DNA from: Lunularia cruciata
Taxonomy: Eukaryota > Streptophyta > Marchantiopsida > Lunulariales > Lunulariaceae
Length of the DNA: 64,000 nt
Reading direction: 5' to 3'
Assembly: GCA_948567375.1 (NCBI GenBank)
Contig: OX419755.1
Span: 31,315,001-31,379,000 of the forward strand
Under the pieces are notes generated by a model. The model did no database searches. It had not been told where the DNA came from and saw only the letters and a program-made list of their open reading frames with translations. This document shows positions 1 through 10,395 of this stretch, in pieces. The stretch's first letter is position 1; every line of letters begins with the position of its first letter. The position numbers and the translations under genes were made by a program.

Positions 1-137
1 GTTTTGGAGCGATTCTGTTTTGGCCTTTTGGTCTACCAGCGGCCAGAACTTGTTCAACAACTCTATGTCAATTACTCGTATATTCAATCATTTTATGTGC
101 ATTTAAGAAGATGTGTCTTACTGTATCCGTAAGATCA

Positions 138-1221
138 TTACGGAATGCAGGATCCAAGGTATACTATTGATGCGGGCTCGTCAATTAGCCTACGCATCCC
201 GTTACGAATCATCGATTGTTTATTGCGAAAGTTGTATGGACAACTAGAGTCCGTTGAATCACAGTAGGGAGAGCATGCATCTGTGAAAGAGTACAATAGT
301 GGTGCAGGACGAGGAGGAAGATCTGCACGATTGATATCTCCACCTACCCAATGAGAATTCTTCTGAGAAGATGTTTGGACACTACGGTAGATCATTCCTT
401 TGTTTTTTGTCCACGAACATGTACCGTATGATTTTGAAGGTATAGATGGTCCGAGTAGAAAATGCCACGACAAGGATACTCTAGGCTCCAATTCCTGTGG
501 TTATGGGGATTTTAAAACTCGTTACAGAATAGTGAGAGTCGTTTTTGTCGAGCGATAAATTATTTTCATTCCTTAGCTGCGTATAATTGACATCTTGTTC
601 AAATCTGGTTCGAACTACAGTACCGAGACCATATTGCGATTCAGACAAATTCCAAGTTGAGATGGATGACGGATCAAGCAAGCGTATCTCAAGGGTCGGA
701 ATCTCCATCTCTAAGTCAGCTGGACCATATGATTGATATCGGTCTGCCAAAAAGGTAAAGGAACTACTGTAGTGCCTCAGTTCACTTTTGTGTTCAACGG
801 TACTCGCAACTGTTTCCCATTTTACCAAACTGGGTGGAAGAAATCGGTTGCAGCAGTAAACCAAGTAGCTAAAGTTGTGGATCAAAGCAGACAAATTTTC
901 TATTCTTACTTCTTTCAAGCCCTTTTCCTTTTTGGTTCCCACAGTGATTAGGGATCCGCAAGTACGTGATCGAATAACCAACCACCATTTGCAGAGTAAT
1001 TTCAGCAGAATATCCAGTACTTTAGAGACCTTTTCATCACCTATGCAAAACTGCTTCCCGTTGGATGTACAGTACGATGCTTCCATTTGAAGAGTTCTGC
1101 AAAATCCCATGCCTACTTCGCCATACGAGCAAGACGTGCGGCCTATTTTAGTCAGTTCAAGAAGATACCTCTTTTTGTATTTTGCATAGCTCGTATAACG
1201 TATGTACGGTAGATATATCAT
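138..1221 (-). CDS. Unrecognised open frames, 246 aa followed by 117 aa
   Basis: Two long minus-strand open frames adjoin: 481-1221 (246 codons) and 138-491 (117 codons) in another frame, overlapping by about 11 bases. A 740-base open frame is longer than expected by chance at this base composition. I recognise no domain, signal peptide or transposon motif in either. The frames could be one gene broken by a frameshift or joined by an intron, or unrelated chance frames. Neighbouring DNA is repeat-rich and no promoter is evident. I would not assign a function. Confidence 0.2.
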
Positions 1222-1240
1222 TTGTACAATAGAGTAGATT

Positions 1241-1440
1241 TCTTCTACCGACCCTATTGAAATTTAGTTCCATTCTACCTCTAAGTTTCTAACTGTACGG
1301 TGACCGGTACTTTTGGTGCTTAGCTCCATTTTACCCTTATGTCTTCTCCTTGTCTGGTTTGATACGATCTTCCCCTCTTCTCTTGTCATCCTACGTGGTC
1401 GCCACCTTCACTGGTGTTAACCTCCCTCATATCTCCTTGC
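1241..1440 (+). repeat. Decayed LINE 3'-end fragment
   Basis: The stretch follows the same order of words as the 3' end of the LINE-like copies elsewhere in the window: '..cttagctccattttacc', a 'tctccttgt' block, 'cttcccctcttctc', then 'cctacgtggtcgcc'. It is strongly diverged. No coding part of the element precedes it, so it looks like a 5'-truncated insertion. Confidence 0.5.
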
Positions 1441-2049
1441 TCCCACGCTTGGAAGAAAAGTAAACGATACCAACACATATGATATCTTGGGAAACATTGA
1501 ACATTTTTCCTGTATTGGGAGGAACGGGGAGAAAGAGAAGCGAATCTCCGAGTGAAAAGATATTATAGAGTTTTAGAGAGTTCACTTGCATGCATCACGT
1601 GATTGAATAGTAGATTTTATTTATTTTTCAATTTCAATTCCATATGGACTTAGATTGAAGGCTCTGGAAAATTGAGTAGAAAAGTATGAAGACTTTTAGA
1701 TTTTTTAGGATTTAGAGTGATTATTTCACATTGAGAGTGATGGGTCTAGAATTTTCATTTCTAATCTCTTGGTATTCATGCTTGACTTCAAGAGGAACTT
1801 AGTTCAAAAAAAAATTGAGATACACAGTAAAAGTAATGGGAGTTTATAGTTTTTAGTGTTTGGTGAGATAGTGTTTACTCATGGGAGTGAGATGTGGAGG
1901 GTTGTGGTTGTGGTTTTGCAGTTATCAAGAGATATTGAGAAGAGCATAGTGTGTTATGATTGTTATTCTTGTGCTAGCCATGGTTACATTTCCCCATGTG
2001 TGGCCCCCCAGAGTGGCTTTGGATACACCATGCAAGGTATGTCACTAAC
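1441..2049. other. No gene seen
   Basis: I see no coding frame with recognisable content, no clear repeat boundary and no RNA gene. The 66-codon open frame starting at 1856 is TG-rich and looks accidental. Confidence 0.5.
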
Positions 2050-4870
2050 ACTTTAGCTTGCAAGAGGTAAAGATCCATGTGGGAAGGATGCACAAGGATC
2101 ATGATTGGATCACTTGGGATGCTCAAATGAGGCAAACGGTCACATTGACAACGGTGACGCTTGAGGTTATGCACGCTTCCTCTATCCCTACGTTGACCGT
2201 TCAAAGGATACCGATAGACTTGTAGGAATGGTTAGCATCTCATGTGTGTTGTATCTTGCGTTTATTTGAGACTAGTTTTCCATGTCCACGTCTATTCCAT
2301 AGCTACCATGTACACTCCATGATGAGGCTAGACAAGTTTTTTGCCTACCACTTGATCGTTTGGCATGTGATCCCTTGGATGAGTTAGCATGGTTCTTATT
2401 CCTCTTACTCTCTTGATGGTGCCTTTGTTATGCTAGAGAAAGACGTTATGCTAAAGAGAGGTGGCTGGTAGATTTTGTTGATTCCCATAGGGGGATTGAG
2501 CTCCCTTACAAGAGGAGTTGGTTACGGTTGCACATTTTAGGAGACAAGTTTTGCCACAAGATACCACATAGTCCACTCAATTAAAATAATGTACGATATT
2601 AAGTCAAGCAAAAGAGTTTGGTAGAGCGGCACAAGTGCTACACCCTTTGTCTATGGTTAGTCCAATTGGTACTATCTCTTCCCTACTCTCATTACATCCT
2701 ATGGCAAGAGAGGTAGTACCATTAGAAGTCTTAGATTATCAACTTGAACAACTTTTATGTCTTGATAGGTTGATTTTTATACATTCATACATATGTGCAT
2801 GTTCATTGCCCCTCGCCTCTCCTCAAGAAGCTTGTCAAGGATGGCATATGAATGTCTTAGAGATTGATTAATGTAGTTGATCCTTCTAACGAATTTACCG
2901 AGTTGTTTTAGGTGGTTACAATAATGGCAAAGAGAGATATTCCTATGTTTGTAAGTCAGATGTCAGTGGATAGTCAACTTCTCATGATGGAGAAGGACAC
3001 ATGGTGCATTAGACTGATTGCTATTGGAGATATCTTGTTGTGCTTTGTTAGCCTCACCATTGTCCTTCAACATCAATCTCACTTTCAAGAGCACCTCAAT
3101 CCATATCAGTTCGGAGTAATTGCACCTAGAGGTGGTGAAGCTATTTTTCTAAGCATCATGGCACTCCTAGATATCCATCTGAAGTGGGTTGTCCTATAGG
3201 TAGATGTTGAGAATGCTTTTAATAACATCTCTTGGGCATTAATCATAGAGAGCTTAGGGAGGCCTGTGGATATGTACCAAAGTCCTATTCCTTATATGTA
3301 GTCAATCTATGGCTCTCTTGCTTCCCTTTACTACCAACATGGTTGGTCACAAGAAGGAGTCACCATCTTTCAGTCAATTGTTGGTACACAATAAGGAGAT
3401 CCTTTATGGAGACCTTTGTTTGACTTGACTCACTTCAAAGCTCTCCTATCTACTACTTTGGCCATGCCAGGTTGTGTATTTCTCTCCTCGGTAGATAATC
3501 TATGCATTATGGATCCCATAGATCAGATTAGGTAGGCCTTTGATCAATTGACTACCAAGATACATTTTGTAGGCTTGAGACTCAAGGTATCAAAGTGTAG
3601 AGCATGGTCCACTTCATGTATCCCTCCCCACCTTGAGCTTCTAGAGGGGTGTGTCACATCTGCAAATGAACTATGTGTTCTTGGAGTGCTAGTAGGATCC
3701 GAGGATTTTGTCACATGGTTCTAAACACTCCATTTGTAGAGGATATTTTCCATGTGGATGACCTTCCTCTCTTAAGAGATCCACAAGTGGCATTTAATAT
3801 ACTCTCCTCTAGTATTGTCCATCAACTAACTTACTTTCTAGGCACGGTTCTCCCTTCCTTTACTCTCTTATCACATCTAAGAGCTTTTGATAGGAGAATT
3901 ATGGGAGTCTTTGGTGATATCATTGGACCAAAGACATTTCAGTATATGACAAGGGATCTGGCATATAGACTAACATCTCAACCAATCTCATGTGGAAGGG
4001 TAGGCCTATTATCTATGGAGAAGACAATACCTATAACATTTTTTGGTAGTTGTGCTCTCTTGGCACCCCTACTTTCCTTCCAATTTTTGGTTGTTGATAG
4101 GCCAATTTTGGAGACATATGTGACTAAGGTGGAAGAGTGACCCTTTTCTCTCAAGGTGTTATTGCGGTAGACAAGAGATGGTCTATCTTCACAAGCATGG
4201 GAGGACCTTCCATCCTTTGCTTCACTACCATCAGATTGGACCATAGGTTTGCAATCTTCCTTGATGGAGCAATAGTGTAAGCATATGCTACATTCTCTCT
4301 TAGTTGACTTGTCCATTCCTCAAGCCACTAGAGCATATATTTGCTCTTGCTCTAGCAAGGGTGCATGCTCTTGGATCCTAGCTCGACCGTGCATTAGGGC
4401 ATTCTAACTCGCGCCAACCACCTTCTCTACAATGATGAGGTTCCATCTAGGTTTGGTCCACCCATCTGCATCTTTGTTACTCACTTGTGTGGTTCTACAC
4501 TAGATGCAGCAGCCGTCTACATGACACCGTGTCTTTTTGGAGGACATAGGATAGCTACCCATGATGCAATCATGAATATAATGTTTGCTAGGCACGAGAG
4601 AGTGGGTACCTTGCTTGGAGTTCATATTCTTTGCCGACAACACAGGTCAAGTCAAACTTATACTAGGTCTAAGATGATCAGGTGACGGATGTTGTGGTTA
4701 CCGACTCTATATGAGATGCAGTTTTGGAGGGAGTGATTACTCGTCCTCTTGGATGGACGGCAAGTGGAGCAGTAACATGCAAAGTCTCAAAGTAGAGGAG
4801 TATATAGCAAGATCACCTTTTTTGTTCTTCTAACATTGGAGTTATATGGAACGATGGACACGACATTTTA
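2050..4870 (+). mobile_element. LINE-like retroelement copy A, degenerate (reverse transcriptase and C-terminal region)
   Basis: Translated pieces in shifting frames read as one reverse transcriptase. Near 3000-3060 is 'WCIRLIAIGDILL', matching the R-P-I-A-I-G-D block of this type of plant RT. Near 3110-3200 are 'YQFGVIAPRGGEA' and 'VDVENAFNNISWA' (finger and palm). Near 3390 is a 'QxGDPL' block, and at 3480-3510 a region where the catalytic F/YxDD is no longer intact ('SSVDNLC'). The thumb/connection follows as an open frame at 3673-4140 ('FGDIIGPKTF', 'PISCGRVGLLSMEKTIPITFFGS' region). The C-terminal part at 4700-4870 ('LTLELYGTMD') equals the end of copy B. Stops and frameshifts are frequent, so it is dead. 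The 5' limit is uncertain. Copy B on the other strand confirms the family. Confidence 0.75.
3673..4140 (+). pseudogene. LINE copy A: RT thumb/connection open frame
   Basis: This 155-codon frame is the longest surviving piece of copy A. It aligns along its length with the minus-strand frame at 11940-12449 in copy B: shared blocks include 'DLPLLxxPQV', 'ILSSSI', 'GxIGPxxF', 'PISCG' and 'LETYV'. It begins inside the RT domain, so its apparent start codon is not a real start. In copy A an in-frame ATG and a downstream TGA bound the frame by chance. No function remains. Confidence 0.7.
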
Positions 4871-5712
4871 TATATTTATCCAGAATATACAAAGCTGATC
4901 ATATTAGACATTATTCTCATATTCTATAATATACATTAGATAGTGTGTGTCCATTACTCTAGAGAGAGTATTGGTTGATGTAATTCACATGAGAAAAATC
5001 ATCCTTGGTGATACTTTTTATGATATTCTAATAGATTATAAACCTTTGTACTTGCATAGCTATAATATCTCATGTGCTCTGATTGGGGTCTTCCCATCCT
5101 TCTGGTCACCTCTTTTTCTATTTTCGAAACGATGATGTGAAATTTTCTTCAATAATATTCCCGACGGAGATGATGCGTACTCCAAGGTCAGTCAGACATG
5201 GCGGTATCTTATCAATAAACAGATCGAAACAGATCTCCTAAACGTAGCCTTCTTTGCACGTGCAAAATGAAAGGCAAAGTTCAACGACAAAGATGCATTA
5301 TTGAATCAAGAACTCTTGCAAGAGAGGTAAAAGGCGACCGCGTAGGAAAAACGAAGGATGCATGATGAGAGAGAGGGTTCAATAAGGAGCACTATTGAAC
5401 GAATTTGCACCGCTCCCAACGCAATAGCTGTGAGTTCCAAGTTCCAATACGCTCGTATGAGGATTTCAGAATAGTCAACTAAAATACCTTCTCAAGCAGG
5501 GCTCCACATAACAGTACGGATTTTTTAGCAGTTCAGTCCATTTCACTTGCCGAAATTCTAAATGATTGGATACACAATAATATTAAGGTTTCACTCAGTG
5601 CTTATCGTCCCTTCCGTACGAATGCTTCCACGATCTGGATGATATAAATATAAATGCTAGTTGTGTATATTTTTATAGCTAGGATATCTTAGGTGTTTGA
5701 ATATTGTAGCGT
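4871..5712. other. No gene; antisense LINE-tail scrap at about 5325-5365
   Basis: The only recognisable item is a short stretch near 5331-5360 ('aggcgaccgcgtaggaaaaa') that is the reverse complement of the terminal part of the LINE 3' end (compare 11080-11100). The rest shows no coding signal that I can support. Confidence 0.45.
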
Positions 5713-5990
5713 GGATATCTTAGGTGCGATGGGCAGATTATTCGTATAAACTCTAGTGGAATTTAGTCCAAATTTTTTTTAGGTGCTTGAATATTTTGGT
5801 TTGATATCTTAGGTGCGATAGACAGATTTTTCATACAGACTCTATTGTGATTTAGTTTCATGATTTTTTTAAATACTTGAATATTTTAGTTCGGAAAGGC
5901 ATACTTTTCATATAAACTCTATTGGGTCTTAGTCCCATGTTCTTTTTTTTCTCCCTCCCTTGCAAAGCTTGATGGGTCTTCCCCTACTTC
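5713..5990 (+). repeat. Tandem array of about 89 bp units ending in a LINE 3' tail
   Basis: Two full units (from 5714 and 5803) and a third partial unit (from about 5892) each run from 'gatatcttaggtgcgat' through 'cagatt..tcatacagactct' to 'cttgaatattttggtt'. The last unit continues into 'cttagtcccatgtt', the tail of the LINE family. The unit corresponds to the end of the LINE coding region plus part of its 3' untranslated region, tandemly amplified. Similar short 3' tandem arrays are known at LINE ends in other lineages; that comparison is inference. Confidence 0.65.
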
Positions 5991-7130
5991 GTGTTTCCTA
6001 TGCTGTCGCCTTCGGTGTCGATTTACTTTACTGTAGTAGACAGCCTATCCACAACTGTGGTTTCGAGCCTTGGGACTGATGCGCTTCGCACTCTTTTTTC
6101 CTTCTCGCATTTGGTTGTGCCTTGTACTCCTTTCCCTTCCTTTCGGAATTCCAAAGTTGAACAGTACCGTACAGTAAATTGAAAAGTTTCACACTAGTGG
6201 ATGTTACCTTTTTCCTCGTGAATACAGCACCCGGATATGAAAATCAGATCTTTCTAATGCATCAAAGACCGAGATTTGATTAACGGTGACTTTCATTAGT
6301 CAGTAGGGAAAGTGTGTTTAGCACATTGTTTTAAGAAAAGGACAGACGTCTGCAAAGACGAGGGGGGGATAAACCTAATCCAAACATTCAACTTAGTTGT
6401 GGGATTGAATTAGGTGATGACTCGAAGATTCAGAAGAATTTGTTCGGCAAGACCAAAAGGGAATTACAAGAGATACGCCAACGTCACGAATGAAGGACCA
6501 AATAAGCGAAAAGCGAACTTCTGGAGCTTTGTAGGACCATTATCCAAGGTCTGGAGTCCAAAACAATTTTCGTACGGAACATTAAGAAGAAGTTTGATTT
6601 TGACTTATTGCAGATGCTTCTTATAATTTGAGTCCTTTGGAGCAAGGTTGGTCAAGTTATGGGCTCACTGTCGCTCTTCCTTAAGAAATACAGAATGGAG
6701 TGGACATAAGTTATCAATGGATTCTTCCTCCATGAGTGATCATTGGGTACATGGGGGGTTTCAGATTATTTTTATTCAGTAAATCTTTTATGGGAAATAA
6801 AAATCATAACTCGTAAAAGTTTATGTAATATTAGTTAAGGCTTTTTCTTGTCCACTCTTGTTTATGTGTATCATTTATATCCACATTTGACAGTTCTTTC
6901 CCCGACGGGCACAATCCTTAAACCAATATCACAATATCAATTTGTCAGATGTTTTATGTAATATATCCCGTAATTCTCTCTGGAATTGAGATAATAATAT
7001 AATCAGGCAATTTTAAGAACTGAAAGTTCTCTAGACTTCCATCACTCACAAAAAAAATTTACGGGGAAACCTATGTGGACCGCAGAAATCAGTCGACTTC
7101 TAATTTGAAAACTCCCATTCAATCTTGCAC
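5991..7130. other. No recognised gene; short open frame at 6414-6626
   Basis: A 70-codon plus-strand frame at 6414-6626 is rich in Arg and Lys and resembles nothing I know. The stretch otherwise shows no repeat family shared with the rest of the window and no RNA gene. Confidence 0.4.
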
Positions 7131-7131
7131 A

Positions 7132-7157
7132 TCACATTCTACATCAGTAGAATGTGA
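7132..7157. repeat. Perfect 11-bp hairpin
   Basis: The arms TCACATTCTAC and GTAGAATGTGA are perfect complements around a 4-base loop (ATCA). Neighbouring bases do not extend the stem. The role is unknown; it could be a transposon footprint or chance. Confidence 0.6.
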
Positions 7158-7477
7158 CTATCATGGAATCTGTCTCTTTATCTCCCGAAGTTCCGTGAGA
7201 AGCCCCAGGTGGACTTCATAACATTGGCACATCTACTTAATGGTACACTAACTCGGCAAACGCGATACCCCAATGATTGACGTGGACCGTCGTGGCAGCT
7301 GACTGGCTTAGTTGGAAGTCATGGTGTTCTCGTATGTGAATTGAATTACACTGTTATCGAGAAATGCAAAGAACTGACCTGTGTGAATACAAAATGACAC
7401 TGTTCGGGGAGTTCGTTGAATACTTTTTGGGCAGAGATTTTTGGGCACTCCCGAGATGAGTCCCCATAGGCGAGCTC

Positions 7478-7665
7478 CTCGGAAGTTCGAGCGTGAATCG
7501 AGAACCGGTGAAAAATTTTCGGTTCGTTGAATGGTTAGATAGTTTCTGCTTGTGAAACTCCCTCGGAAGTTCGAGCGAGAATCGAGAAGCGAGGAGTAAA
7601 ATCGAGAACCGATGGAAATTTTTGGGTTCGTTGAATGGTTAGATAGTTTCTGCTTGTGAAACTCA
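7478..7665 (+). repeat. Direct duplication of about 100 bp
   Basis: The stretch from 'cctcggaagttcgagcg' through 'ggttcgttgaatggttagat' to 'tgcttgtgaaactc' occurs twice head to tail, first at about 7478-7560 and again at about 7562-7665. The second copy carries some extra bases in its middle. I see no coding content in either copy. Confidence 0.75.
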
Positions 7666-8005
7666 AGTTCATAGGCTCAATAAACAGCGTCGTTCAGCCA
7701 TTAGAGAGTCCATTAAATGTGGAGATATGACAGGACCAGCCTTGCTAAATCCTACTCAGCATTTCATAGCTCCTCATGAAGTTAATTTCGGGAGTTGGGA
7801 ACCGATATCTTGACAGACGGATGTAGAAAACGGGTGGAAATTTCTCTGACGATAGAATATAATCGAAATGGACACTGGATGCTGGAGCGGGGTACCAGTC
7901 CTGAAATTCCAATTCTGTGTATTACAGTCGAATGTAAGATAGATCCCAAATCAAAGGTCGGAGTTTCTCTAGTCAAGCTAGAAATGTAATCGTGGGCATG
8001 GTTAG

Positions 8006-8360
8006 TGTAAGAATTCTGGAATGCTTTACTGATCTGATCTCCGATTGAAAGGGTGGGTGCAGTAGATATAGAGAAGGTTTCCAAGGGGGCCGATGGCTGA
8101 GACGTTTTGTCACGTAGTTTCTGCGGTCCCTTGATCACCGGAAATCAAATAGGAAACCTACAGCTCAGCTCACCTCTCGTTCTCGCTAGAAGACAATTGG
8201 TTTCCAATTCGCTATGTCTAATCACTAATAACATGGGGCTTAGCCCCATGTTACCTTTTTTTCTCTCCCTTGTACGGCTTGATGGGGGTCTTCTCATCCT
8301 TCATTTATTCTACGCGGTCGCCTTTCTCTAAAGTTTGAGAATACTTTTGTTAGTCTAACA
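8006..8360 (-). repeat. Copia 3' LTR with inserted LINE tail
   Basis: On the plus strand the LTR opens 'TGTAAGAATTCTGG' and closes 'TAGTCTAACA'. It matches the 5' LTR over 'GAATTCTGGAATGC' and 'CTGATCTGATCTCC', then 'tcacgtag'. From about 8230 to 8331 it holds a LINE 3'-end fragment beginning with the 23-base near-palindrome at 8230-8252. Without that fragment it would be about 255 bp, equal to the other LTR. Confidence 0.75.
8230..8331 (+). repeat. LINE 3'-end fragment inside the copia LTR
   Basis: The stretch carries the family signature: palindrome core GGGGCTTAGCCCC, then 'tctctcccttgtacggcttg', 'ggtcttctcatcc' and 'ctacgcggtcgcctttctc'. It is absent from the partner LTR at 9376-9628, so it arrived after the copia element. 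Confidence 0.7.
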
Positions 8361-8510
8361 CCCCCTCTTATTCTCGGAGCGGTTACTTGCTGGTAGTTTC
8401 ATCTGCAAAAGCTACCTATCCGTAATAAAAGTCTGATGCCTAGTGCATATCTATGCTCTGTAAATCTTCCTTGTGTGGTTGCTTTACTCAATATATCCAT
8501 AGGCTGTATA

Positions 8511-9120
8511 TCAAATAGGAACATATTCTACAGAGACATTACCACCATTGATGCTTTTCTCAAGGATATAATGGTATTGTATAGCAATATTCTTGGTGTG
8601 TGAGAGGAAGACAGAATTGTTTGCTAGTTTTAGAGCAGATTGATTATCGTAATGAATAACTCTGGCGGATTTGGGCATACTAGTAGTAATCTCCAAGTTC
8701 TTGGAAACGATTGGACTTTCTACTACCTTTGTTGGGATTAATTTCTTTTATGAGTCGTCTAAGCCAAAGTACTTCATGCGCTTCTCTAGTTAGAACTTTG
8801 TATTATCTTTCTGTCGAGGACAATGATACTGTCGATTGTTTCTTAGAAATAGCCTCTCCAGACATAGTAATTGCATATGCTCCTGTAGAGGTGTAGTCTA
8901 GGCATGATTCCCAACTGGCATATTGTATACCTTGAATTTCAACTGCAGACCCTCTCCTGTACATGAGTCCATGATCAAGAGTGCCTGACATATATTGGAG
9001 TTCTTGAAATGCACTGTGAAGATGTGCAGCTTGTGAATTCACCATGTGTTTACTAAAGATGATGTAGCTGATGGTGTGGGCGTCGCAGGAAAGATTGCCT
9101 TCTTTGCAACTGTTTCCCAA
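8511..9120 (-). pseudogene. Copia polyprotein remnant (end of RT and RNase H)
   Basis: Two minus-strand frames together give the C-terminus of a Ty1/copia polyprotein. At 8803-9120 are 'MSGTLDHGLMYRRG', 'STGAYAITMSGEAIS' and 'KKQSTVSLSSTE', the RNase H core. At 8511-8696 are 'IHYDNQSALKLANN' and 'HTKNIAIQYHYILEK', the last conserved block before the 3' LTR. A frameshift separates the two, and the region between them has decayed. Nothing upstream of RNase H survives, so the element lost most of its interior by deletion. Confidence 0.85.
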
Positions 9121-9363
9121 CTTTCTTTCCTCTCTAGGATATTGCGAATTTCCTAGTAGATGATATAGTTCGTAAGTCCTTCTAATTTCATAATCTGCTG
9201 ATGTCCTCCATCTCGAGTGACACTAGTTAGATCTATCTTGATCTCACGATCTTGCAATGAGTGCACCGGTGCTGTCTATCTATGGAGCGGCGATTAGTTG
9301 CATTCAGAGACATGCGTCACATGAGTGTTGCAGAAATCTATTGGATCAGGTGGGAGAGCCTAA

Positions 9364-9375
9364 GCTCTGATACCA
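9364..9375 (-). promoter_or_regulatory. Primer-binding site (initiator tRNA-Met type)
   Basis: The complement of these 12 bases is TGGTATCAGAGC, which is the usual priming site of plant Ty1/copia elements. It abuts the LTR end exactly and fixes the element's orientation. Confidence 0.85.
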
Positions 9376-9628
9376 TGTTGGAATTCTGGAATGCTTACCT
9401 GATCTGATCTCCGCGAGCGAAGGTGCAGTAGATATGAAGGATTCAGCTACGTGACTTTCGTCACGTAGCTTAATGGTCAATTGATCAACGTAACTCCAAA
9501 ACGGGACCTATAGTTCATCCCTTGTTCTCACTAATAGGCAATAGACCACGACGCCAGAAGGTAGAAGGCATCGGTTTCCTATGTTCGAGCACCTCATCTG
9601 AAATGAGTATACTTTTATTAGTCTAATA
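9376..9628 (-). repeat. Copia 5' LTR with an ACGTGAC hairpin
   Basis: On the plus strand the LTR runs from 'TGTTGGAATTCTGG' to 'AGTCTAATA'. At 9445-9470 is a perfect hairpin: arms AGCTACGTGAC and GTCACGTAGCT with a TTTC loop. Each arm carries an ACGT core that bZIP factors could bind. The partner LTR has lost one arm. Confidence 0.75.
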
Positions 9629-9987
9629 GACAGAACGATACACCCTCCAATGAACTGCTAATGCGCTCGGGCTGGTCGTAATAATACATTAGGGGGTTTC
9701 AGAAATAGTTGAGTTTCATAACTTTTCATAACTTAGGTAGTTTCATAGCTTAGGTAGTAACGAAGCGTTGACTAAATGGGTGCGGTAAATGGGTACGATG
9801 TGTGTGACCGGGAAATAGAAAAGGTATTTTTACTGAGTTAGGACCAAGTTCCCTATTATTAGTGCACTCCATATTCCATATGAGGTGGTTCATAGAAAAT
9901 AAGGAATAAAAAAAATTTCTGTATCATTCCGTAGTGCATTGATTACATATTAGGGTTAATAAAGTTTATCATTTAGTGTTAAAGTGA

Positions 9988-10152
9988 AAGTGGCTGCCAC
10001 CAAAGGGAGCACCCATGATGTTAGAGAACACACATGGTAATCAAAAGTTGACACATTTATGTACTAGACGACCAAGGCCACCAAAGGGAGCATCCATGAT
10101 GTTCAAGATTACCCATGGTAATCAAAAGTTGATAAATTTATGCACTAGACAA
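9988..10152 (+). repeat. Tandem duplication of about 83 bp inside the TIR element
   Basis: The two copies share 'gccaccaaagggagca', 'ccatgatgtt', 'catggtaatcaaaagttga', 'aattta'/'cattta' and 'tgcactagac'/'tgtactagac'. They lie head to tail, from about 9988 and about 10073. There is no coding content. Confidence 0.75.
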
Positions 10153-10204
10153 GCAAGAACACGATTTATATGGGATTTAATATGTTAATTTAGGATTAAG
10201 TGTG

Positions 10205-10395
10205 ATTTTTCTCATTGTTGCTCGTCGTTGCTCATCGCTGCTCGTTGTTGCTCGTAGCCACTTATTGCTGCCCGTAGCCGCTCGATGGTGCTCGAAGCTC
10301 AAAGCTCGTTGGTGCCTGTACATGCTCGTTGCCGCTGGTTGATGCTGGTTGCCGCTTGTAGACGCTTGTTGCCGCGGGTAGTTGCTTGATATTGC
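10205..10395 (+). repeat. Degenerate GTTGCTCGT-type microsatellite
   Basis: About 190 bases are built from loosely repeated 9-12-base words such as gttgctcgt, tgctcgtagccgc and tgctggttgccgc. On the minus strand this gives an open frame rich in Ala, Ser, Gln and His (10177-10410), which I regard as a by-product. Confidence 0.65.

Larger units (their letters stand above)
8006..9628 (-). mobile_element. Internally deleted Ty1/copia LTR retrotransposon
   Basis: The element reads on the minus strand. Its 5' LTR is 9376-9628 (253 bp) and its 3' LTR 8006-8360 (355 bp). The size difference is explained by a LINE-tail fragment of about 100 bp inside the 3' LTR. Directly inside the 5' LTR is the primer-binding site TGGTATCAGAGC (complement of 9364-9375), the classical initiator-tRNA-Met type. 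A purine tract complementary to 8361-8370 abuts the 3' LTR. Only the RNase H end of the polyprotein is left; gag, protease, integrase and most of the RT are gone. No convincing target-site duplication: 'gttag' on one side, 'gacag' on the other. The element cannot move on its own. Confidence 0.8.

Noticed and set aside
602-620. 'GGTTCGAAC' resembling a tRNA B box
   Set aside because: No A box or cloverleaf fits at the right distance upstream, and the surroundings lie in an open frame.
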